DNA from: Mesoterricola silvestris
GTDB lineage: Bacteria; Acidobacteriota; Holophagae; Holophagales; Holophagaceae
Assembly (NCBI RefSeq): GCF_030295405.1
Contig: NZ_AP027080.1
Location: 3,146,001 to 3,210,000 of the forward strand
DNA length: 64,000 bases
Reading direction: 5' to 3'
Below the pieces are notes generated by a model. The model saw only the letters and a program-made list of their open reading frames with translations. It did no database searches and had not been told where the DNA came from. This document shows, piece by piece, positions 52,038-59,903 of this stretch (the stretch's first letter is position 1; each line of letters starts with the position of its first letter). Both the position numbers and the translations under genes were made by a program.

Positions 52038-53282
52038 ATGACCTGGCTCGAACCCATCGGTGCCCGCATCCACCCCGCCAATTTCGGCCCCATGCGCGCG
52101 AGTTCCACCCATGCCCGCATCGAGGGGTCCTGCGGAGACACCATGGAATTCTGGCTGAGCATGGAGGACGTCACGGTCCTCAAGGCCACCTTCACCACCG
52201 ACGGCTGCGAGACCTCGGTGGCCTGCGGCAGCGCCGCGGCCCACCTGAGCCAGGGCAGAAGCCTGGGCGAGATCCGGAAGATCCGCCCCATCGACGTGCT
52301 GGACCTGATCGGTCAGGGCGATAACGAGGAGGCCCACCACTGCGCGGACCTGGCCCTGCGCACCCTGGGCAAGGCCCTGGAATTCCACGAGAGGAACCTG
52401 AAGGCCAAGAAGGAGCCCTGCGCCGGCGGCTGCGGGGAGACCTGCGCGGAACCGTCCTGCGAGGGCTGCGGCCAGGATGCCGCGTGTTCCCGGCCCCCCC
52501 TGGACGCGGGCGTGGGCCAGGTCCGCCGCCGCCTCCTCGTGATGTCAGGCATGGGCGGCGTCGGCAAGAGCACCGTGGCCGTGAACCTGGCCATGGGCTT
52601 CGCCGCGGAAGGCCTGTCCGTGGGCCTCCTGGACGTCGATCTGCACGGCCCCAGCGTCCCCAGGCTGCTCGGCCTGGACCACGAGACCCTGCACATGGAA
52701 GGGGGGACCCTCCTGCCCGTGGAACTCGGCCCCCTGAAGGTGATGTCCATGGGCTTCGCCCTGCAGCCGGGCCAGGCGGCCATCTGGAGGGGACCCATGA
52801 AGGCCGGCGTCGTTGACCAGTTCGTCCAGCAGGTGCAGTGGGGGCCCCTGGACATGCTGGTGGTGGACTGCCCCCCGGGCACGGGGGACGAACACCTCTC
52901 CGTCCACCAGGCCCTGGGCGCCCTGGAAGGCGCGGTCATCGTCACCACCCCCCAGGAGGTGGCCACCCTGGATGCCCGCAAGGCCATCACGTTCTGCCGC
53001 ACCGCGGGCATCCCGGTGCTCGGGATCCTGGAGAACATGAGCGGCTTCGTCTGCCCCGCCTGCGGCACCTGCACGCCCATCTTCCGGGAGGGCGGCGGCC
53101 AGCTCCTGGCGGAGGAACTGGGCCTGCCCTTCCTGGGCGCCCTGCCCCTGGACCCGGAAGTGGGCGCGGGCGGGGAAGCCGGCCTGCCCCGCCTCTACGC
53201 CGGGGGAGACGAAGGGGCCGCCCGGGCTTTCCGGCCCGTCCTCCAGGCGCTCCTCCAGGGCAGCGGAGCCCCCGTCCGATGA
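52038..53282 (+). CDS. IscU-like scaffold fused to Mrp/NBP35 ATPase
   Basis: 414 residues. Residues 25-125 have the IscU/NifU-N cysteines: GSCGDTMEFWL, TTDGCETSVACGSAA and HHCADLALRTLGKALEFH. A Cys-rich link (CAGGCGETCAEPSCEGCGQDAAC, about 133-155) leads to an Mrp/ApbC ATPase with deviant Walker A MSGMGGVGKSTVAVNLA, LLDVDLHGPSVPRLLG, WRGPMKAG, VDCPPGTGDEHL and the cluster-binding CPAC pair. Both halves carry Fe-S clusters, so one chain could build and transfer them. Related MRP proteins occur in ORP loci. Follows the gamma-lyase by 27 bases. Confidence 0.85.
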   Translation: MTWLEPIGARIHPANFGPMRASSTHARIEGSCGDTMEFWLSMEDVTVLKATFTTDGCETSVACGSAAAHLSQGRSLGEIRKIRPIDVLDLIGQGDNEEAHHCADLALRTLGKALEFHERNLKAKKEPCAGGCGETCAEPSCEGCGQDAACSRPPLDAGVGQVRRRLLVMSGMGGVGKSTVAVNLAMGFAAEGLSVGLLDVDLHGPSVPRLLGLDHETLHMEGGTLLPVELGPLKVMSMGFALQPGQAAIWRGPMKAGVVDQFVQQVQWGPLDMLVVDCPPGTGDEHLSVHQALGALEGAVIVTTPQEVATLDARKAITFCRTAGIPVLGILENMSGFVCPACGTCTPIFREGGGQLLAEELGLPFLGALPLDPEVGAGGEAGLPRLYAGGDEGAARAFRPVLQALLQGSGAPVR

Positions 53283-53830
53283 CCGGGGCGGCCGTGATCC
53301 TCCACCCCCTCGGCGTGATCCGCACCCCCCACCAGGACCCGGACCGGACCCCCATCCAGCCCTGCTTCGCGGGCGCCGCGCCGGGGGAGGTCCAGCTGGA
53401 CCCGGCCTACGCCGAGGGACTGGAGGGATTGGCGGCCTTCAGCCACGCGTTCCTGATCTATCACCTGCACAGGGCCACGCCCGGGCCCCTTCGCGTGAAG
53501 CCCTTCATGCTGGACGAGCTCAAGGGGGTCTTCGCCTGCCGCTACCCGCACCGCCCCAATGCCCTGGGCATGAGCCTCGTGAAGATCCTCGCCGTCGAGG
53601 GGGACCGGGTGCGCTTCGAGGGGGCCGACATGCTGGACGGCACCCCCCTGCTGGACATCAAGCCCTACTACCCCAAGGCGGATTGCCCCGACGCGGCCTG
53701 GGGGGGCTGGACGGACCGGGTTGGCATGGACGAGGCGTGGAGGATCGGAACCCGGCAGACGCGAACCTGTCTGGTTCCCGAAGGGACCTACATCCACGCT
53801 GACCGTTTGCCGAGCCAGCCGCTAGACTGA
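53279..53830 (+). CDS. TrmO/UPF0066 (TsaA-like) family protein
   Basis: 183 residues. The family pattern is seen in LHPLGVIRTPH, EGLEGLAAFSHAFLIYHLHRA, GVFACRYPHRPNALGMSLVKIL and DGTPLLDIKPYYP. E. coli TrmO methylates the t6A37 base of tRNA with SAM; in anaerobes paralogues often sit in metal or cofactor clusters with unknown substrates. Starts within the stop of the IscU-Mrp gene (ATGA), so it belongs to the same operon. Confidence 0.85.
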   Translation: MTGAAVILHPLGVIRTPHQDPDRTPIQPCFAGAAPGEVQLDPAYAEGLEGLAAFSHAFLIYHLHRATPGPLRVKPFMLDELKGVFACRYPHRPNALGMSLVKILAVEGDRVRFEGADMLDGTPLLDIKPYYPKADCPDAAWGGWTDRVGMDEAWRIGTRQTRTCLVPEGTYIHADRLPSQPLD

Positions 53831-53873
53831 ACCCATCCCCATCCCATTCCCTGTACAACCCGGAGGGTCGGCC

Positions 53874-54317
53874 ATGACCAAGATCGGCATCATCATCTGC
53901 GGGCGCTACCAGACCTGCGGAGGCGGCAAGTGCTTTCGCGCCCTGCGGGAGCGCCGGGGCTCCTTCGCGCGCTACGCCCCGGACGAGCAGGTCGAGGTCG
54001 TCGGCTACTCCACTTGCGGCGGGTGCCCGGGCGGCAACATCGAGTATGTCCCCGAGGAGATGAAGAAGAACGGCGCCGAAGTCATCCACCTGGCCACCTG
54101 CTTCCTGGTGGGCTACCCCCCCTGCCCCGACACCGCCCGCTTCAAGGCCTTCATCGAGACCGCCCACGGCCTGCAGGTGGAGATCGGCTCGCACCCGATC
54201 CCCCAGAAGTACCTGGAACGCCACGCGCGGCTGCCGTTCTGGCAGGAGCAGGACACCTTCCGCCTGGCCGCGCCCCTCATGGCCGAAGCCGATGAGATCA
54301 AGCTCGCCTACAACTGA
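53874..54317 (+). CDS. CGGC-domain protein
   Basis: 147 residues. MTKIGIIICGRYQTCGGGKCFRAL and STCGGCPGGNIEYVPEEMKKNGAEVIHLATC define the CGGC (PF08821) family: conserved Cys pairs suggest a metal or Fe-S site, but the role is unknown. CGGAGG precedes the start. Last intact gene of the rightward island operon. Confidence 0.85.
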   Translation: MTKIGIIICGRYQTCGGGKCFRALRERRGSFARYAPDEQVEVVGYSTCGGCPGGNIEYVPEEMKKNGAEVIHLATCFLVGYPPCPDTARFKAFIETAHGLQVEIGSHPIPQKYLERHARLPFWQEQDTFRLAAPLMAEADEIKLAYN

Positions 54318-54335
54318 CGGGTCCACGGAGGGGAG

Positions 54336-54531
54336 TGGGAGCCACCTGGCCGTCCAGCGCGTCCTCGTGACCCGGCCGAAGGAAGGGTCCGCCCTCGCCG
54401 CCGAGCTGTTCGCGGGCGTCCGCATCGCCGCCATCGGCCGGGGCACGGCGCAGGCTCTCCAGGAAAGGGGCCTCCACGCGAGTGCACGGTGGAGGGCCTC
54501 ATCGTGGCCATGGAGCCTAGAACGGCCCTGA
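54336..54531 (+). pseudogene. Probable uroporphyrinogen-III synthase remnant
   Basis: The frame reads QRVLVTRPKEGSALAAEL and then, after a short gap, VRIAAIGRGTAQALQERGL. These resemble the N-terminal and the late C-terminal conserved segments of HemD, which are normally about 150 residues apart, so an internal deletion would have joined them. The match rests on two short motifs. It overlaps the end of the convergent NosL-like gene. Confidence 0.4.
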
Positions 54532-54987
54532 ATCCAGACTCCTCGTAACGCCTCCCGTCACCTCCGCGAAGCGGAGCACGCGCCGGCCCTTGTGGTCTCT
54601 CAGGAATTCAGCCGCATCGTCCGCGGATGCGAACGGCACCAGCTCGTGCCCCATGGGGCCCAGCACATCGGACCCCACCACGTACCAGGCGGCCTCCGCC
54701 GGGATCCGCTTCAGGCCGTAGAATTCGGTGACGAACAGGGCACCGACGCCCTCCCGCTTGCGGCCGGGCAGGAAGGCCCCGGGGGCCTGGAGGAACTTGA
54801 ACAGGTCCTTGGCGCCGTCGAAGTGGTGGACGCCGCCGTCCTTCCAGACCACCGCGGCCTGCCAGGCGGGGTACTTGGCCACATTCATGCCGCAGACCGG
54901 GCAGAGGTCCCGCGGGCCTGGCCTGGGAGGCTCCCTGGGCGCCTGGGTGAGGAGGGCCGCCACCAGCAGGAATCCCGGTACCGGCAT
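54517..54987 (-). CDS. NosL-like protein (second copy)
   Basis: 156 residues with a signal peptide (MPVPGFLLVAALLTQA). LCPVCGMNVAKYPAWQAAVVWKDGG and FDGAKDLFKFL with later FYGLKRIPAEAAWYVVGSDVLGPMGHELVPF are the NosL fold; Cys-x-x-Cys-Gly-Met is the likely Cu(I) site. NosL proteins deliver copper to nitrous oxide reductase and similar enzymes. No lipobox is evident, unlike typical NosL. The ATG overlaps the stop of the first NosL-like gene. Confidence 0.82.
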   Translation of the reverse strand: MPVPGFLLVAALLTQAPREPPRPGPRDLCPVCGMNVAKYPAWQAAVVWKDGGVHHFDGAKDLFKFLQAPGAFLPGRKREGVGALFVTEFYGLKRIPAEAAWYVVGSDVLGPMGHELVPFASADDAAEFLRDHKGRRVLRFAEVTGGVTRSLDSGPF

Positions 54988-55577
54988 CAGGGCCTGGCCC
55001 CTGGCGTGCCAACTTCCTGCATCCGCCTGCGGCGCTCCGCGCGCATCTTGCGGATGCGGGCGACGTCCTTGGACATGTCGGTGTAGGCGGCCAGGAGGGC
55101 CTGGTCGAAGTTCACGAGTTCGCCGCCCTGGGCGGCCTGGGCGGCCTTGGCGGCGGCCGCGGTCCCGAAGGCCACCTTGCTGGAGGCGGTCATGACGCCA
55201 GGCAGCTTGCTGCCCACCAGGAAGGTGGCCCGGTCCACGTCCACCAGCGGCGCGATCTCGCCGGCGGCCCCGTTGTCCCCCACCCAGATGCCCACGGGAT
55301 CCCGGTCCACGTGGAGGGAGAGACTGATGGCCGCGCAGTGCAGGGAGCAGGTGCCTTCCAGCAGGCCGTCGCTGTACTGCACGAGCATCCGCGCCTTGTG
55401 GAACATCTTGCGGTCCATCCCGCAGTAGGGACATTTGGGGCACTTCGCCAATTCGTTCTCCGGAATCACCGCTGCGGCAGGCCGCCCGGCAACGCCCTGG
55501 GCGGGCGCCGGGGTCGCCCCGAACGCCAGTCCGAGGCAGAAGCAGAGACTTCGCATGAGAATCCCGCGTGCCGGCAT
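54987..55577 (-). CDS. NosL-like protein (first copy)
   Basis: 196 residues, starting at 55577 or at an in-frame ATG at 55556 (MRSLCFCLGLAFGATPAPAQ, signal peptide). The core CPKCPYCGMDRKMFHKARML, SDGLLEGTCSLHCAAISLSL and FLVGSKLPGVMTASSKVAFG is of the NosL superfamily, with an extra Cys pair (CPKCPYC) and a CSLHC motif not seen in the second copy. A basic C-terminal tail follows. Probably another periplasmic copper-binding protein. Confidence 0.75.
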   Translation of the reverse strand: MPARGILMRSLCFCLGLAFGATPAPAQGVAGRPAAAVIPENELAKCPKCPYCGMDRKMFHKARMLVQYSDGLLEGTCSLHCAAISLSLHVDRDPVGIWVGDNGAAGEIAPLVDVDRATFLVGSKLPGVMTASSKVAFGTAAAAKAAQAAQGGELVNFDQALLAAYTDMSKDVARIRKMRAERRRRMQEVGTPGARP

Positions 55578-55589
55578 GGGGCACCTCCT

Positions 55590-56579
55590 TCAGAAAAGGA
55601 TGAGATGGGACCGCCCGAGGATGGCAAGGGCGACCAGGAGAACCAGGAGGAAGCCCGCGGCCGCCACCCGGGAAAGCCGGGCGGATACCGCGGGCACGAG
55701 GGCCGACAGGGTCGGAACCCCGCGGAAGGGCTGGAGGACCGCGGTGCCCAGACCCGCGGCCGTGGCCAGGAACAGCGGGATGTAGAGGGCGTAGCCGACG
55801 AAGTGGAACTCCGCCTTGAGCATGCAGAACGGGCAGTGGTGGTGGGGATGCTCGTAGACGTAGAGCGACAGGAAGGAGGTGATGCCGGCAAGGGTGGCGG
55901 CGAAGGCCGCGGCGCTGGCCAGGCCCGTCAGGTATCCGCCCCGGCGGCGCAGGAACCAGGCCGCGGCCACGGCGAACGCCAGGCAGCCGAACAAGGCCGC
56001 CATGGCCGGGCCCGGAGGAAGTGCCGCCAGGTCGCCCGCGAGCCCTCCGGCCCCTTCGGCGAAGAGGCTGCCGCAGCAGGATGTGAGCGTCTGGGCCCGC
56101 AGGCCGGAAAGGTAGGTCCACTGGAGCGCCAGGACCGCCGACGCCGGGAGCAGCAGCCCGATCATCAGGGCGTACTTGATCCTCACCAGCGGATAGTCGC
56201 GGCCCAGGGAATCCACATGGTTCAGGGTCAGCCACATGCCGGCCAGGAAGAACAGGGCCACCTGGCCCAGCAGCGCCCCGAAACCGAACCGGCCCGCGTT
56301 GAGGGTGCCCACCGCGCACATGGCCCCGGGGAACTGCACCGCCATGCGGTCGGCGTTGAAGACGAAGAGCAGGATCCCGGCGAGCTGCAGGGCCATGACG
56401 AACGCCACGAGGGTGGAGAAGAGGTAGGTCCTGCGCTCGAGCCGCAGCTGCAGTTCCGAGCCGCTGGCCAGGTCCCACCGCCGGATGACCTGCAGGGCGA
56501 AGGGCGCCGCCGCCAGCAGCACCGCCACCCCCAGAGCGGAGATCAGCAGGAGGGTAAGGACCGCCGCCTGCAGGATCAT
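55590..56579 (-). CDS. Polytopic membrane protein with HPHHHCPFC motif
   Basis: 329 residues, about eight membrane helices. An exposed loop near residue 245 reads YVYEHPHHHCPFCMLKAEFH, which could bind copper or another soft metal, and TLTSCCGSLF adds a second Cys pair. No family name is certain. Its ATG overlaps the ATPase stop (ATGA), so it belongs to the SCO1-ABC-NosL operon. Confidence 0.72.
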   Translation of the reverse strand: MILQAAVLTLLLISALGVAVLLAAAPFALQVIRRWDLASGSELQLRLERRTYLFSTLVAFVMALQLAGILLFVFNADRMAVQFPGAMCAVGTLNAGRFGFGALLGQVALFFLAGMWLTLNHVDSLGRDYPLVRIKYALMIGLLLPASAVLALQWTYLSGLRAQTLTSCCGSLFAEGAGGLAGDLAALPPGPAMAALFGCLAFAVAAAWFLRRRGGYLTGLASAAAFAATLAGITSFLSLYVYEHPHHHCPFCMLKAEFHFVGYALYIPLFLATAAGLGTAVLQPFRGVPTLSALVPAVSARLSRVAAAGFLLVLLVALAILGRSHLILF

Positions 56580-57247
56580 GGCTCCAACCGCCCGTCCCGG
56601 ATGCCCACCACCCGGTGGACGGCGCCGCTTTCCACCACGAGGGGATCGTGGCTGGTGAAGATCACCGTGCGCCCGCCCGCGTTGAGTTCCTCCAGGAGGC
56701 CCACGAACTGCCGGGAGAGGACCGAGTCCAGATTGGCGGTGGGTTCGTCCGCGATCAGCACCTCCGGATCGTTGATGAGGGCCCGGGCGATGGCCACCCG
56801 CTGCTGCTCCCCCGCCGACAGCCACTCCACCCGCTCCTGGCCCCGCCGGCCCAGGCGGAGCTGTTCCAGCAGTCCGAGCGCCCGGTCCTGCACGTCCCGC
56901 CGGGGACGGCCCGTGGGCACGGCGGGCAGCATGACGTTCTGGAGGACCGAGAGGCCCCGGATGAGGTGGAACTGCTGGAAGACGAAGCCGAAGCTCCGCC
57001 GGCGGAGGTCCGTGAGGAAGCGCTCGGGCAGGCTTGAAACCACCTCGCCCTTGAAGGTCACGCGGCCCGCGGTCGGCCGGGCCAGGCAGCCCACCAGGGT
57101 CAGCAGGGTGGTCTTCCCGGACCCGCTGGGGCCCCGGAAGGCGGTGATCTTCCCCGCCTCGATGACCAGGTCGATGCCGTCCAGGGCCCAGAACTCGTTG
57201 GGCCGGCCCTGGTTGAAGGCCTTGCGGAGACCCGACAGCGCGATCAT
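56576..57247 (-). CDS. ABC transporter ATPase (LolD/MacB type)
   Basis: 223 residues. Walker A FRGPSGSGKTTLLTLVGCLA, Q-loop FVFQQFHLI, signature EWLSAGEQQRVAIARAL and Walker B VLIADEPTANLDS are all intact. The signature has SAGEQQ in place of SGGQQQ, as in LolD/MacB relatives. It pairs with the FtsX-type permease whose stop it overlaps. Confidence 0.9.
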   Translation of the reverse strand: MIALSGLRKAFNQGRPNEFWALDGIDLVIEAGKITAFRGPSGSGKTTLLTLVGCLARPTAGRVTFKGEVVSSLPERFLTDLRRRSFGFVFQQFHLIRGLSVLQNVMLPAVPTGRPRRDVQDRALGLLEQLRLGRRGQERVEWLSAGEQQRVAIARALINDPEVLIADEPTANLDSVLSRQFVGLLEELNAGGRTVIFTSHDPLVVESGAVHRVVGIRDGRLEP

Positions 57248-58377
57248 GACCGCATCACCGAATCGGGGTCCGTGGTGGCCGCGCGCCAGGTGGGCACCAG
57301 CACCGCGGCCGTGTAGGGCACGCAGGTTAGCAGGAGGAGGGTCAGGAGGTCCAGGCCGTCCAGGACCGGTGTCAGGGTGAACCGGGGGTAGAGCACCGCC
57401 CAGCCCTTGAGCACGGGTTCCAGAAGGCCCGCGCCACCATGGAACACGTGGGCATAGGCGGCCACGTACCCCAGGACGAAGGCCGAGAGGCACAGGAGGA
57501 CGCCCTCCCAGGCCTTTATGCGCAGGATGTCGCCGGTCTCCCAGCCGATGGCCTTGAGGATGCCGATCTCCCGGCGCTCCTCGGCCGAGAGCCCCGAGGC
57601 CTTGTCCCAGGCCAGGATCCCGAAGGCCAGCAGGGCGCCGGCGAACAGGGCCAGGACCAGGCCCTCCCTCCAGTCGAAGAGCGAGGCGTAGGTGCGAAGG
57701 CTGTCATCCCGCAGGATGGCCCGGGCATCCGGCAGGTCCCGCACCAGCTTGGCGGCGACGGTGCGCGCCTCCTGGGGATTGGCCACGGAGAAGGCCAGGT
57801 CAGTGAAACAGCCCTCGGGATAGGCGAAGAACGCGCGGAAGTCCTTCTCGGAGACCAGCACCAGGTCGGCGCTGGCCAGTTCGGTGCTCTGCGGCAGCAC
57901 AGCGGCGATCCGAAAGGCGCGCAACTCGCCCGTGTAGGACCGGAAGGCCAGCGTGCCCCCTTCCGCCAGGCCGCGTATGCGCGCCAGGGCCGGGCCGATG
58001 GTGATGGTGCCGTCCCCCGGGGCCGATTCCGTCACCATGAACGTATAGTTCGCCTGGAGGACGGGATCGAAGTAGTACCCCCACAACCGGCCCTCCACCT
58101 TCTGGACCCCCCGGATACGGCCCAGGCGCTCCCGGTAGCCGGGGGGGACCAGCTCGTGCCGTCCGGCCACCATGCGCTGCAGGATCACTTCGGGCGTGCC
58201 CGCAAGCACCGCCGCCGCCTCCTGCCGCAGCGCCCGGGTGAAGAGCGTCACGGAGGCCATCAGGAAGACCAGCAGCGCGAAGACCGCCAGCAGGCCCAGG
58301 TTGCGAGCCTTGCGCCGCGCCAGGGAGGCCAGCGTGAAATCCAGAAGGGCGAGCTGGCGCTCAATCCCGGCGCGCAT
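57244..58377 (-). CDS. FtsX/MacB-type ABC permease
   Basis: 377 residues: helix near 25-47, large extracytoplasmic domain (about 50-240), then three helices in the FtsX fold (LALFAGALLAFGILAWDKASG, EGVLLCLSAFVLGYVAAY, LDLLTLLLLTCVPYTAAVLVP). The cytoplasmic EERREIGILKAIGWETGDILRIK segment is the family coupling helix. Such permeases use mechanotransmission to extract lipoproteins or other substrates in the envelope; here the copper-protein neighbours suggest a role in enzyme maturation. Confidence 0.85.
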   Translation of the reverse strand: MRAGIERQLALLDFTLASLARRKARNLGLLAVFALLVFLMASVTLFTRALRQEAAAVLAGTPEVILQRMVAGRHELVPPGYRERLGRIRGVQKVEGRLWGYYFDPVLQANYTFMVTESAPGDGTITIGPALARIRGLAEGGTLAFRSYTGELRAFRIAAVLPQSTELASADLVLVSEKDFRAFFAYPEGCFTDLAFSVANPQEARTVAAKLVRDLPDARAILRDDSLRTYASLFDWREGLVLALFAGALLAFGILAWDKASGLSAEERREIGILKAIGWETGDILRIKAWEGVLLCLSAFVLGYVAAYAHVFHGGAGLLEPVLKGWAVLYPRFTLTPVLDGLDLLTLLLLTCVPYTAAVLVPTWRAATTDPDSVMRS

Positions 58378-58660
58378 GGGACCTCGGAGGCAGCAGGCTG
58401 CCGCTGGGGAAGTGATCGAAGGCCAAGGGATGGTCCTGGAACGCCGAATGGCGGTCTGCCTGGGTTGGGTGGCGCGTGTACCGCGCCTCGTTGAAAAGGG
58501 CCAGGTCGGTGAGACCGGCCTGGGCCGCGAACCGCGCCGTCCCGGCCTGCTCCGCACGCCGGGCCCGCCGGATCCTGGCCGCGTCCAGGAACGTCAGCCC
58601 CAGCAGCAGCACCAGCGCGCCCAGGGCCAGAAAGGCGCGGATGGCGGGGCGGAGGCTCAC
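58361..58660 (-). CDS. Small single-pass membrane protein
   Basis: 99 residues from a GTG that overlaps the SCO1 stop (GTGA). One membrane helix (about 8-25; FLALGALVLLLGLTFLDAAR), then an arginine-rich turn and a hydrophilic domain with several histidines (FNEARYTRHPTQADRHSAF, DHPLAFDHF). No family recognised. Overlap with both neighbours shows it is part of the operon. Confidence 0.7.
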   Translation of the reverse strand: MSLRPAIRAFLALGALVLLLGLTFLDAARIRRARRAEQAGTARFAAQAGLTDLALFNEARYTRHPTQADRHSAFQDHPLAFDHFPSGSLLPPRSHARRD

Positions 58661-59217
58661 AGGACCTTCCGCGCGGCGGCCAGGATCTGCGCCTCCGTGG
58701 CGCCCCGTCCCAGGACCGCCGCCAGCCTGCCGTCCGGGGCCACCACGTAGATGCGTTCCGTGTGGCCCACGTCGTAGCTGCCGTCGGCACGGGGCTCCTG
58801 CCTGAGGTAGGCCGCGTCGTAGGACTTGGCCACGGCGGCGATCTCCGCCGGGGTACCGGTGAGACCGGTGAGGGCCGGGCTCACAAAGGCGGCGTAGTCC
58901 TTCATGCGGGCGGGGGTGTCCCGCCCGGGGTCCACGGTCACCAGGATCAGCCGCACCCGGGCCTGCTCCGCGGGCGTCAGGTGGCCGAAGGCCAGGGCGC
59001 CGTTGCGCAGGTGGGAGGGACATACGTCCGGGCAGTGGGTGTAGCTGAAGAAGAGGAGGAGCGCCTGGCCGCGGAGGGTCCGGGTGTCCAGCGGGCCCTC
59101 CGGGGCCCGCAAAACGAAGTCTCCGCCTTCCGGGAGCTTTCCCCCAGGCCGCCCGCAGGCGCAGACCGCCAGGATCCCCACCGCGAGGAACGACCTGAAC
59201 CGTGGGTGCCAAGACAT
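58657..59217 (-). CDS. SCO1/SenC copper chaperone lipoprotein
   Basis: 186 residues. Lipoprotein signal ending in ILAVCAC; the thioredoxin-like fold has the copper CxxxC in FSYTHCPDVCPSHL and the third ligand His in DVGHTERIYVVAPDG. SCO proteins load copper on or reduce thiols of cytochrome oxidase and other cuproenzymes. First gene of the leftward operon through the NosL-like genes; ATG at 59217 follows the operator copy at 59253. Confidence 0.9.
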   Translation of the reverse strand: MSWHPRFRSFLAVGILAVCACGRPGGKLPEGGDFVLRAPEGPLDTRTLRGQALLLFFSYTHCPDVCPSHLRNGALAFGHLTPAEQARVRLILVTVDPGRDTPARMKDYAAFVSPALTGLTGTPAEIAAVAKSYDAAYLRQEPRADGSYDVGHTERIYVVAPDGRLAAVLGRGATEAQILAAARKVL

Positions 59218-59252
59218 GCCGGGAAGTGTACCAGGGCACCGCCCAAAGCCAA

Positions 59253-59267
59253 TGAGCATATACTCTT
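59253..59267 (-). promoter_or_regulatory. Operator-like palindrome in front of the SCO1 operon
   Basis: Read toward SCO1, AGAGTATATGCTCATT differs in one base from AGAGCATATGCTCATT at 48808-48823, and both face the gene they precede in the same orientation. It lies about 36-50 bases before the ATG. No good -35 accompanies this copy. Confidence 0.55.
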
Positions 59268-59276
59268 TTGGGCGCC

Positions 59277-59903
59277 TTACCTGGTGGAACGCGCCCCCGG
59301 ATCCTCATATCCCGTGACCATCGCCCGCAGAAGGCTCAGCGGCGTCTTCCCTGTGGTGGCCAGGTAGATGTGCCCGATCAGGAAGGCCAGGAAAAAGTAG
59401 GCCCCCAGGGTGTGCGCTGGCCCCAGGACCCTCAGCCCGCCCAGCATCTCGAACACGGAGGGCCAGCGGGTGACCCCCCACATCAGGAGTCCAGTGAGGA
59501 TCTGGTAGGGCAGGAGGAGGTTGAGCAGGGACAGGTAGGTGACCCGCTGCAGGGGGTTGAGCTTGTGCCTGGCGTCGGTCTCGAAGGGGTGGGGTTCACC
59601 CTTGAAAATCCCGTAAAGGTAGAAGCGACCCTGGCGCACGGCGCCTTCCGTGAAGTCGTCCATGCGGGGCAGGAAGTGATGGTACTTTTCCGCCGTGAAA
59701 TGGTAGAAGAGGCCCAGGAACGCGTTGGCGATCAGGGCGAAGGCGAGCCAGGTGTGCAGCGTCAGAGCCCGCATCATGGAACCGAAGATCCCGACCCGGT
59801 CCGGGTAGTGGAGGGAAAAGCCGGTCAGGACCAGCAGCACCAGGGCCGTGGCCTGGATCCAGTGCCACACCCGCTCGTGGAGGCTGTAGAGAGGTTCGGT
59901 CAT
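59277..59903 (-). CDS. Cytochrome b (b561/FdnI-like) membrane subunit
   Basis: 208 residues with four or five helices. Likely haem histidines are in MTEPLYSLHERVWHWIQA, ALTLHTWLAF, NAFLGLFYHF and AFLIGHIYLATTGKTPL, the pattern of di-haem b561 subunits of formate dehydrogenase or thiosulfate reductase. It would connect the octaheme cytochrome to the quinone pool. Start overlaps the octaheme stop (ATGA). Confidence 0.82.
   Translation of the reverse strand: MTEPLYSLHERVWHWIQATALVLLVLTGFSLHYPDRVGIFGSMMRALTLHTWLAFALIANAFLGLFYHFTAEKYHHFLPRMDDFTEGAVRQGRFYLYGIFKGEPHPFETDARHKLNPLQRVTYLSLLNLLLPYQILTGLLMWGVTRWPSVFEMLGGLRVLGPAHTLGAYFFLAFLIGHIYLATTGKTPLSLLRAMVTGYEDPGARSTR

Noticed and set aside
54292-54531. 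A functional small protein overlapping the end of the CGGC gene
   Set aside because: The frame has no ribosome site, and its only recognisable parts resemble fragments of HemD; treated as a remnant.
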